A program made the translations under genes and the position numbers. This document shows positions 47,201 through 59,200 of a DNA stretch of 64,000 nt, piece by piece. Where the stretch lies: the NCBI GenBank assembly GCA_963989385.1, contig OZ022508.1, positions 52,367,087 to 52,431,086 of the forward strand, read 5' to 3'. Below the pieces are notes generated by a model that worked only from the letters and a program-made list of their open reading frames with translations, searched no databases and was not told the origin of the DNA. This DNA comes from Ctena decussata (lineage: Eukaryota > Mollusca > Bivalvia > Lucinida > Lucinidae). Position 1 is the stretch's first letter; every line of letters starts with the position of its first letter.

Positions 47201-50200
47201 GCTGTCTAGCTGTTCGGCACTTTCGGTTATTTCCGGAATGGCGGAAATTGCCGATCGTAATTTTTGCCGCAAAAATTTTTTGAGTCGGCGCCAAAAAAGA
47301 CCAGTCGGTTGGAAACCGGAATCACAACTTTTTTTAGGTCCAATGTAAAAATATAAATGAATTACCTGTACAACATAATGACCTGTGAAATTGACAAGAA
47401 TCGTTAATCCTTTCCACTCGAAAACACGCGTCACGCGTGATTAAGTTTGGCGCCGATGACTCACCTGAGCATACATGGAGTTAATCCTTTCTCTCGAAAG
47501 TTGCGTGTCTCGCGTGAAAAGAAATTGTTTTCTCGCGAGTTTAACGTCACGCATCTCGCGAGTCTCTCGCATCTCCCACGCATTTCACACGCAAAAACCC
47601 CACTAAACTTTCGTGGAAAAGATTAAAATTTCTCGCGAGAGCGTGTCCGATCAAGTCTTCACGTTGCGTGTACTGTAGTTCACCTATTTGGAATCCTCAA
47701 CAAGTGACTCAGATTAAACAAATTGAACAAGTTCAGAGAAACGCAGCTCGTTTTGTCCTAAATAAACCATTTAACCGACAAACTCCCTCAAGTGTCACTG
47801 CCATGCTAGAACAGCTCAACTGGCCGACCTTAGAAGACCGACGTAGAGCTTCGGACCTAGTACTCATGTACAAAGTTGTTTACTGCCTTGTTGCTGTGCC
47901 AGAGACGTATCTCCCACCAAGATCCCCCAGGTATGCTGATTGTATCCGTTTCATTTCGTATCATTGTAAATTGAATATATATCAACATTCGTTCTTTCCA
48001 CGGATTGTGATTCCATGGAACCAACTCCCTGGATCCATAACCAACCTTCAGAGCCTGGACAGCTTCAAGCTGGCTGTCCAGCCCACATCAAGAGTGTAAG
48101 CCAAGGTAGATATGTACAGTGTAAATACATGTTGGATATTTTTACTTAACATTCACACCCGAGTTTCTTTATATTGATTTGGAACGTCTGACGTCACGCG
48201 TGCACAAATCCTAACCCTTGTCGAGATGTCTGCCTAGCGGATTTTGACAAGAATCCACATTGAAGTTGAAGTTGAATTTGAAGATTCCAAAAAAACACAA
48301 CACAGATCTACCGATGTCTGCTGCGGCATTCTGATGAACCGGTGCAGAGGTACATTTCATCTCCACAATTTTATCTGGTCAGTATTATCGTGGCATCATG
48401 TATTATCGCCAGCCATGTGTTTCCGACAGCTTCCTGTATGTGGCGAGCATTTTTGATGTGCCGACGTCACATATCACGTGTACCGCTTGTTTTGAACTCT
48501 GCAAACTCTCTTCAACTGAAATGCTCAGAATATAGGTAAACTTACCCGTTGTGTAAAACACCATGTTTCTGTTCCATTTTCTTTTATAACACTTTTTTGT
48601 CCATTAAATTCACTGAAAATTAACCGTGTGTATTCACTGCTTCCAAGGACGCTTTCTCTTGTGTTTATTTACCCTTCCGTGCTAAAAATAGATTGCAGCT
48701 ACACAGCTTCCCGTGCTGAATATTTAAAGTACGGTGGCACGGAAGTGCCATATGTGTATGGCACGGAAGTGCCATATGTGTATGGGTATGCAGTTTGTAG
48801 ACTTCTTGCTAATTCATTGTTTTCAGTGTTCAAATAATGTTTGTAAAGGTTTGTTTCAAGCCTGGAATCCTTCAGAAAGATATTTCATGAGATCTTACTT
48901 ATCTTAGATATCATCTGATTTTAAAAGCAGGTATGTATTTCTTCTGTTAGTGATGGGGGAGAAAAAACAAATTTTAGTTGATTTTTACGATTTTTTTGCC
49001 AAAATGGTCTATATTTGGCCTCTTTTTGGACACAAAGGTCCTCCTTCCAAACAAATATGCTGGTGGCAAAACTTAGTTTAATTTCAAACGTTTTGCTTTT
49101 AAATGCAAGAGGATATGAAAAGCTTTAAAAAGCTATGTGAATTTTGAAATTCTGTTGTATATTAACTTAGATATTAGCAAATCAATAAAAAAAATTGACT
49201 GAATTTCGGTGCCGTCATATCTTGAAGAAAAAGGCAAATATGGGTCGAAAAAATTCTGAAAATCAGTCGGAATTTTCTGACTTTGAAACAGTGTAACTTC
49301 AGTTCTAGTAAAGATATTTCAAAAAAATAAACTGCACTATGCTGCTTTCATCTAGCTCTATAAGCTGATATGAATTGTTTTTCGTTTAATAAACTTTCAA
49401 AATTTCACCTGTGGTTGCTACAACAATAGCTCTTTCTGTACTGACAGATGCTGACTTGACAACAATAGCTCTTTCTGTACTGACAGATGCTGACATGACA
49501 ACAATAGCTCTTCCTGTACTGACAGATGCTGACATGACAACAATAGCTCTTCCTGTACTGACAGATGCTGACATGACAACAATAGCTCTTCCTGTACTTA
49601 GACTGTGTCTGCATTGGTTGTTTTCGTCAAAGATTTTATGTGATTGGCAAGGCACTGTCAGCGGAGCTATCCTGTATGGTGACATTTTTTTTTTTATTGT
49701 TTATGGTATTTTATTATCAGGTGATAGCCTTGCTCACCAATGGAGGTGGGAAGAGGGACACCTACCTGTGTGAGATGGTAACTCATGTTATAGCAGACGA
49801 CATCACCAACCATGAATACCAAGAGGCTCGAGAACTGTTTGAACTGCCATGTGTGATGGTGAGTCAAAGCTGAAAGCAGAACACCTGTTAAAGTGGGATT
49901 TTAATCATACCTTCATTCTGCCATGGGTCTAGATACGAGTTGGTTTTGTGGGGGCCCTATGAGACTAGAAGTGAAACAAAAGGGGGAAAGGTTGCATCAA
50001 GCTACTTTTGAACATAGTAAACATGGAATTAGATGACTTGAGATTAATTATTTGTTTTTGAAATCTGAAGTTTCTATTTGAAGGATTTCAGTATGTATTT
50101 GTCATTGAAAAATTGGCAGAGCATGGCAAATACTCTTTGCCATGTACCTATACAAATGATGTTGTAAGTATGTTACCTTAGCAACTATGGAATTACCAAC

Positions 50201-53200
50201 TATTGTGTTTAGTACCTTGGCAGAATGACTTCTGGATGACTTGCCTTTGATCATCAGTATGGACTCCTAGTTACTACGGTAACCGACTTATGATGTCAAG
50301 CGAGGCCGTGTGGCGCAGTCGGTAGGGCGTCTGACTTATAAGCCAGAGGTCCTGGGTTCGATAGCTGGTATGGCCACTTCCTTTCATTTCTCCTTCTGCT
50401 GATTCAAGAAGGGCAGTTGTCATTTACTAGTGAAAGTAAGTGCATTTAGTACTGGTTAACCGCTTAGGAGGTCTAAGCCTGCCAAGGAATAGTGTGGTTA
50501 GGTTAACTGATCATCCACCATAGCTGTTTACCGTGGCCGTTATACAGTAACACAACAACAACATGATGTCTTTGGTGTGAGAGCATGTCAAACAGTGTTT
50601 GCCATGCTCTATCAGTTTTTCAGTAGAAAAAGAAAATAAAGAAGATAGAACGGCAAATTCTAGATTTTTCCCTTCAAAACGTCACACACTGTCTCTTACA
50701 TTATAGGGAAGAAAGAAAATGTTGGACCAAAATGCCCTCAGACATATTCAACCCCCTAAAATGTATTTCAGATAACTCAGATTGTCAAAATACAATATCA
50801 GGGTTTAAACTAAGGTCTGAATCAGACCTGGTCCGGAGGACCAATCAAAAGCAGACCGAGATGGTCCTGCCAGCTCAACTTGTGGTCTTCAGTATTCCCC
50901 TTTCACATCACACAGAATATCAACTGGTTTTAAGGACCAGCTACATGTAAACTCAACTGGTCCAGCATAAAATCCACAAGTCCTAGACCCACGGATTAGT
51001 GCTTAGCCCTGCAATATCTACCTTAGTATCTGTTTAAAGTTAATGTATTGGATCACTTCATGCAGCAGAGAAATATGGTGTGATTCAAGTCTTTTTGCAC
51101 TAATATGCCATGAGCTTTGATTGTGCTTTCCTAATTTTGTTGCATTCCCTTTTATTTCTAATCCATTTTGTTTTGGATCTGTTTCTAGTTTTATAGCTAC
51201 CCAGTTTTGATAAGATAATTTCTAAGCTGCCAGATTCAAAACACACTGGCATGAGATCTGTGCCCAAAGGCATGACACTGAAGCTCGTGTGACTGACCTA
51301 GAGAATCTGCAAATGGCCAGACCAATATGTGCACATTTTATATTATGTAGTGTGATCAGAACATGCTTAGCTTCTTCAGATGAAAATATTTCAGAAACAC
51401 ACGCACACAAAAAGCTGCGTATGCCCTGATGATTGTATACATGTACCTCATAACATGTGTAGGCTGGTTTCGGCATGGGCAGCCAGTTGACATGCTGTAA
51501 TAGACACAAACTCATGGATGTTTTATTTTCAGAGTGAGTGGGTGACCCTGTCAGTGAAATGTAAGAGCCTACTGGAGTATCCTTTTTGTTGTTGTCCAGG
51601 CATGGAGAATGTTTAACACTTGGGCACCTGAGCCTGTTTAAGAAATTATCCAAACCCTTATGGTTGCAAAAACGCAGACAAAAAGGTTTTTTCGTAAAAT
51701 TTCACAGAATATTTTGTCCAAGCGATATCGACTGAGAATTCAAGACTAGAGGACAAACAATGTAGATCTGGATGAGGCAGCTCTTGATGAGCTGCCTCAT
51801 ATGGATCTGCATAGTTTGCTAATCCAATATTTTCAATTTTGGCACCGTATTAAAGTTTAAGATTTTGAACAAGTCTGAATCTTATTACCTGATGAAGCAT
51901 TAAAAACTTGCTGGTGAAATGTGAAGTAGTAGAGACTTTGATCAGACTGATACCGTTGAAACAGTTCGATCTGTGTCTACACATTTTGCTCAGGTAATAA
52001 TGTTCTAAAGAAAAACACTTAAAAGGTGCCAAAAATGAAAATAGTTGAATTTGCAAACAGAATAGATCTATATGAGGGACGGTTTAAGTTTTAGATCCAT
52101 TATGGTCCTCTATGGAGAAAAAGAAGTTTCTTCACAACCATTTCTGTTTATAAGTTCTATTCAGTTTTATAACAGAAATGTATTCCTTAACAAGTGTAGC
52201 AAGGAGTTGTTTGCTCCTGAGGGAAGGTTGTTCTCTGGGGTGGTGGCGTGTGCCTCTCAGGTAAGATTATTTATTCTTCTACTGTACAAGTGACACATTG
52301 CTCATTTTGAGGTTGTTACAAATAAAGCAAATAAATACTAATATGTACAGTGATCTCAAGTCAAAGTTCATCCCCAACTTCTGATATCTCACAGTAAATC
52401 GTCTTGTCCCAGAAAATGTACTTTTAGATACCAGTAGTTTGAGATAATAGGTGTAAGTAAGGAAAAATAGGCAATGTGTCCAAACTTTATTCTTTGAAGA
52501 CAGGGTATGTTGAGATATCGTTCTTGAAGATATTTAGAGTTGACTGTAACTACACTTGGTTTTGTGATACATAAATAATTAGATTAAAAAGATCAGAACC
52601 GTTGCATATGCTAAAGAAAAGAGAAAACCAGAGTTCCAGGTAAGAGGGAGTATATGGTGACAATAAGGGATACATGTAGATTCTGTCAGATATCCCTGGA
52701 AGCATAAGTTGTGACTCCTCATGAGGGATCACAACATACATTTTCGACAGAAAATAAAATATTTCCAATAGTTGAAATGATTTCTTTTATCTGGACTTCT
52801 GAAAGTTGGAACACACTGAGATCACCCGTTCATTCCGCACAGTGTGTTTGGTTTTCCCTGCTCGGTTAAAATAATCACCTAAAAATCTAAAAATGAAGTA
52901 ATTGGTTTTACAATATGGTAGGTTTTGCAACACGAGGAGACATACATACAGTCTGCTCTCTATATCTCAAAGTAGAATTTCAGTTCAAACTACTCATATC
53001 TCAAAAGTAAATTTTCTGGTCCCAGAAAATTTACTTTTGAGATACCAGTAGTTTTAGATAACAGGAGTTGAAATATAAAGAAAAACAGGAAATGTGTTCA
53101 AACTATATTCTTGGATATAAGGGCATACCTTGAGATATCAGTTTTTGAGATAACAAGAGTCAACTGTTGCTTGTTTCCACCGCCAATATTTTGCAATAGA

Positions 53201-56200
53201 ATTCCCTCTGTTTGCAAAAACAGTTTATTTCCTGTACATGTTTTGGGATATCTCTTTGCTCAAATTATCCCTCTATTGACAGGTTGAAGAAGAGGACAGG
53301 TTACCACTGTGGGGAATGATAGTTTATCACGGAGGTCGTTGTCAAGGCAACCTCACACCACAGTGCACACATCTGATCACAGTAGCAGCAGAAGGGGTAG
53401 GTTGTTTAGCAGAGGTCATTTGAAAGCATTCCAAATGTTAAGCACTGGCCTGCTGATCTGGTGGTCCCAGGTTCAGGCCCCGCTGTGTGGCGATCTTTTC
53501 AATCTTAAATCGTTATCACCCAACCATCATCCTGATATGAATGAAATACTGTTAAAAAGGATGTAGAATCACAAGTCATCCATCCATCCAAACCAGGGTA
53601 AGAGTCGGGAGTATTTTATAGTTGCATAACATGCCTGACAAGAGCATTGTTTGATTTCTTGGTCTGATTGCTCTGTTCAAGTCAGGCAGGGCTGAGAAAT
53701 AAGATCAAATAATCTCATTCCAAGACAATTCAGATGTATAATCTGACAAAAAATCCTAAGTTGTAGTGCTTAACAGGCTCCCTTCCTAGACAAGAAGACA
53801 AAAAAAATATGCTCAACCTTATCATGATGCACTTTAATACCTAAGCTATCAAATCCATTTCTTTATTGTATTTAAAATAGACATATTTTCTATAGTTATT
53901 ACCTTAAATACTGGTCCATAGCCAGTGAGTGTAATTACCCTAAACTTTGAACTAAGTGGACTTCTGAATATCCACAGATTTCTCAAAAATAAGGAACCCA
54001 GGTAGCTGAGTAGGTTAAGCACTGGCCTGCTGATTTAGCAGTCCTGGGTTGAGGCTGCTGGAGACAGAAATCTTTCCGACGTTAAACAGGGTTCCATTGT
54101 GCACAGCCTATCATTGTTACCCTCCCAACATCCTGATTAGACCGAAATACTGTTAATTCAGTCATCGATCCATCTAAAAAAATGCCAGTAGAATCCCTTT
54201 ACTTGCAATAAGGGCATACCCTGTTAACTCTGCTGCTTTAGAAGAGGTCTGCTTTGGGTCTAAACTGCATGCTCAGGCATTGCTGACCTACTATTTCTGG
54301 TCATTTTGGGTATTTTTGGTCTTCTCACTATCTGTTTCAGCCAAAGTATGAAGCAGCCCTGGAACACGAAGACACCTTAAAGATTGTGACCCCAGACTGG
54401 GTTACAGATTGTATTGAAAAGAACACAGTCCAGGATGAGAAGATTTACCACCCGAGACTGATTGTTTACCCTAAGCCTGAATCACCGCCTAAACCAGAGA
54501 CCCCACCTAAACATGAACCCATGGAGGTAAGTATATATTTTTACAATGAAAGACACTGTAGATGTCCTCCCTTAACCCTTTATTGACTTGAAACCCATTT
54601 TGAGGACTGATGCAAACAGTGTAGACCCAGTTTAGATGCTGCAGAATGCAGCATCTACTCAGGGTCTACACTGTTTGCTTACAGGAATTTCTATCCAAAT
54701 GCAATTAAATAAAAACATTCACTAGAAATCCTTAAAACTAGATTAATGCACTCATCCAAATGATAATGACGGACAGGTCCACTGGTCAAAAAAGGGTTGA
54801 GCCTTTCAACAGACTTCAAACAGATAAGAAGAATTAGGAGCAGTCATTGACATGGTTAGGTTTTGCTGACCTTAACCCTATTTGTGATAATAGTTTAAAT
54901 AGTATTTTATTTTGTTATGATCTGCAGATTCAGAGTACGTTCTTGTGAAAAGAATTTGGTGAAAACTCATAAGAGTTGGAATGTAGACTTAGCAGTGGAG
55001 CTGGTGGAGCTGCCTTTGTTTTTCTTAAGAAAGAGAAAATAAAAATAAAAGTCGTATTTTCTTCCTCTGTAGGTGTCCACATCACCAGCCAACCAGGAAC
55101 TAAGATTACCGGGCACAGAAGAGCGGCGGCCGTCAGATGAGAGTTCTAAAGGGTCAAGACCTACTACTCCCAGTGCTGCAGCAAAGGAGGCTTTGGCTAG
55201 AATGGTCAATCATAGGATGCAGGTTTAAGAAATATTTTATTTCTAAATACAGCAATTACTAAAAAAGTTGGGATATCTCAGGCTGTACAACTGACATTGT
55301 TGTACAAATCATACAAAAAAGAAAACACCGAAATCAACATCTGCAGGGTTTCAAAAAATGATTAGTCTCTAGCAAGAATTCATAGACTAGAGGGCAATTA
55401 GAGTAGATCAAGAAGAATCGGCTCATTATGAGCCACCTCATCAGGATCTCTGCTGTCTCTGAATTAAACTGATCAGAACCAACTGTTTGACGTTCTGCTA
55501 GCATTTTATTATGCCCTCGCCCATTAAATGGCGGAAGGGCATATAGTGTATACCCTGTCCATGTGTGTGTGTGTGTGTGTGTTGCCAGAATTGTGTCCGA
55601 CTCATAACTTTGGCCTGCATGGTGGGATTTAAAAATTATTTGGCACAAAAATTATTTGGCACAAATGATCATCATGACAAGACGGTGTGTTGCGTGCAAG
55701 AATCATGTTGCTAGCTCCAAGGTCAAGGGCACAGTCCGCACTTAAACTATGTGCATAGGCTGTTATGAAACATGTTTGTGTCTGGTCCATAACTTTTCCT
55801 TAATGGTGAGATCCCAAACAAGACAATGTGCTTGGCAGAAAACATACAGATGTACCCTGTCATCTTAAGCTGATGTAGGTGTTCAGAGCACTAGATAAAA
55901 CAGCGTATTCGGTGATAATTAGGGATGATTTTTGCTAACTCTGCATAAAACATACATTGTAACCCCTCATTTGAACCGCCTCATTGAAAATTATCCCTCA
56001 TTTATCATCAGATACTCCCTCATATCTACAGCTCTTGATGTTGCTTTTTCCAGGATTTTCCACCACAGCAGCGGCCCTCACCAGTGGCTCCAGGGCTACA
56101 GCAGAAGTTACGTAATATAACTAACAACATGGATATTCACAAACCTCAGGGAAGACCTTCTCAGAAGGTTGGTTGGTTGGTTGATTTGATGCTTAACGTC

Positions 56201-59200
56201 CACGGTAAACAGCTAAGGTCATGTCGGGACGGTCAGTTAACCTAACCACACTATTCCTGGGCAGGCTTAGACCTCCTAAGCGGTTAACCCAGTACTAAGT
56301 GCACATACTTTCGCCAGTAACTGACAACTGCCCTTCTTGAATCAGCAGAAGAAGAAACGAAAGTATGTGGCCAGACCGGGTTTCGAACCCAGGACCTCTG
56401 ACTTATGAGTCAGGTGCCCTACCGATTGCGCTACGCGGCCCGGCTTCTCAGAAGGTATCATATTTTTAGTATAAATGTGTGACGCCAAAACTATATTTAG
56501 GGAGAAGAACTCTATAAGCATACAGCTTCTGTTATAATCCCATAGCTTGTACTGTACTGGAAAAGCGAAATAAATGTTTTAACCAAAACTATATTCAGCA
56601 AAATAAATAAGATGTCAGAAATGTTAATGAACTAAGCATGTACTCTTGCGAAACATCAATTATTTCGAACATCCAGTTTTCCAAAATAACCTTGCCATTA
56701 GGCTTAAAACAAATGCAGGTGGTTTTGGTCTCCAGACCTATAATTTAATTACTAGACTGAATATATTGGCCGGAGTATAATTGGCTGCTCCCTCTTGATT
56801 CTTCAAAGTCAGACATGTTAGTTATTGCAAGTCTTTTGTGTGTGGTAAAACAGTTACAGTTTGCCTATCCTGCCTGGATAATTGGAGTATAAAAGATGCT
56901 GTAAAATTGACAGAGCACCATGTGTCATCAGTAAGTCTTCACCACAAAAGAAAGTTGTTACATTTTACATATGTTCATTAGTTTATGATAGCACTGGTAT
57001 GTATAGTTGTTTGAATAGGAGGTACATACTGCATATGAGCCGCGACACCACAAAACCAATAAAGTGGCATGTGTGCCATGCGAAGACTCAGATCAGCCTG
57101 GGCATCCGCCCAGTCTCACAAAAGTCTTTGCTGTCCAAATCGAAGTGGATTAGACCCTGAGCTATCCTTTGAGTGCACAACGAAGACTCTGATCAGACTG
57201 GGCAGATGCCTAGGCTGATCTGAGTCTTGCTAGGTGCACATGCCTTTTTAACACGCCTGTACAAAAGTACAGAGAGCTGTTGTTGTCACTTGGGGCGTCG
57301 GCATGGACGTCACACTTTAAAGTTTTATGTTAAAGTTTTTTTATGTGATGGGCAAGGCACTGCAGGCAAGCTATCCTGTACGGGGACAGGTCTTGTTGTT
57401 GGTTTTCTTGTGTCGCGGCTCATATCTTAGGTGAATTATGCAACATGTGTTACTATGGGGACATTAAAAAATCAAGCTCGGTTATTAACCCAGTAATTCC
57501 TATTTATTTGCATACAGCCCAGGTAAGGATGTCTACAGTCTGTTTGCAAGATTTTTTTTCAGCAGCAAATGAAAAATGTTTAATTTCTGCATGTATCTGT
57601 TGTCATGTATATTATTTTCAGGGTAATCCACTGCTCAGTCACCACCCTCAACACCCATCACCCAGACATCCCCCACCCTCCTACTACATGCCTCCAGTAC
57701 CTATGGGTCTTCCATTCCCTCATCAGCAACAACAAACCCCTAGCTGGCCGAGCTACTGGGGTCATGATCCGGCAGATAATGGTAAGTAGGGACTGTCATC
57801 AGCCATCAGACACATTACTGCTACTTTCCTATCCTATCCTGAGTTGCTTGCTCTAATGTTTTCACGAAGTGGCTATGCTGAGTCTCAGCTGAACACATAC
57901 AATATGATAAAAAAGAGTTTTCTGAGAGTCATTAAGGCAACTATAGTGTGAAAATATTCTGATGGTAATCATTACCAAGGTTACCTCAGCTGTTTTGATA
58001 ATTGTTATTCTAACATGATGTTAACTTTTCCCATTGAACTCATAGGAAGTGTTGCCGTGTGAAATTTGTGATAATTCATGTTGCTAATGTCGAGACTTGC
58101 CAGTTTTGTGCCTTGATGACAATGAATGTAAACATTTGCTTCTGCCGACGTCTGCCTGCAAAATAGTACATTAAAAAACTTTGTAATATACTTGCATTTG
58201 TATAATGTTCAAATTGATATAATATTTCCTCCCCCGTGTAATATTGCTGATTAACATGGGTTGTTAGGCAGATACAAACATCAGTTCACTTCGGCATTGC
58301 TATCATAAACTGATATTTCATGATTGCCCTCCAGCAATATGTGTTAATGGGTAAGGAAAAATTATTTCTTAAATGTAAATTAATTAAGAAAGTGTTTTTG
58401 GACAAGGCAGTAAAAAATTTTGAGTGACTTTTTAAAGTTTAGTGCTGCCACAAAATATATTTGATAATACTGTTTGGAAAAGATTGGGGAACGACAAAGA
58501 TTTAAATCTGACATTCACAGGGAATGCTTCATCCCAATCGTACAATGTGTACTCAGCGTTGACGAAGATAATCTCAATTTTGAATCAAGGTTTTCCAAAC
58601 TTGTTCACTGGAATATTCCATTAGCAACTATGTGCAATGTACAATAAGTTGTGTGTCTGGGTCTTCTTTACATATGTTTATCATATTTCAGTTCCTCCTG
58701 ACATGTGTCTGCTTGGCTGTATCTTCTACATCACAGACTACCCAAAAATTGTTGGCCTCGAGCAGATAGCAGTCTGGAAACAGGTACGCTCTGATGCAGT
58801 CTGTTTGTCTCAGAGAACAATGAGCATAAACTTGTTGCATACAGTGTTTTGTTGGTGGTTAGTCAGGTCTTAGATGGCTTTATTATTGAAAAATTTTCAT
58901 TAAAATACAGAGTTTTCCCTTGCAAAATTGCCAAATATATGTAATGAGTGATGTCATTTCCAGCTATAAGAAAGTTCTTTTCTCTTCCTAAACAGTCCCA
59001 AAAATTTAAATCCATCTTGATCTAGATGGTTAAGATTGTTTAGGAAGGAAGTAAAATCCAACTGAATAGAGTATATATGAGCTGCGACATGAAAAAACCC
59101 AACAAAGTGATGGTGCGCCCAGCACAGACTCATATCAGCCTGGGCATTTGCCCAGCCTGATCAAGAGTCTTTGGTGTCCGCATGGAGATAGCTTAGACCC

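Noticed and set aside
45936..47434. Possible transposase or cargo ORFs in the TA-flanked element
   Set aside because: Only short frames without DDE-type or other recognisable motifs; the element appears non-autonomous.
49420..49600. CRISPR-like array
   Set aside because: Contiguous 39-bp units with no unique spacers in a eukaryotic intron; it is a minisatellite.
50298..50375. tRNA gene on the plus strand (cloverleaf-like, cttataa anticodon loop)
   Set aside because: It is the head of a SINE: the same 3' body follows it as in the other family copies, and it has an 8-bp target duplication and a caacaac tail.
56365..56443. tRNA-Met-like gene on the minus strand
   Set aside because: Good A and B boxes, but part of a SINE with a 13-bp target duplication; acceptor stem pairing is incomplete.
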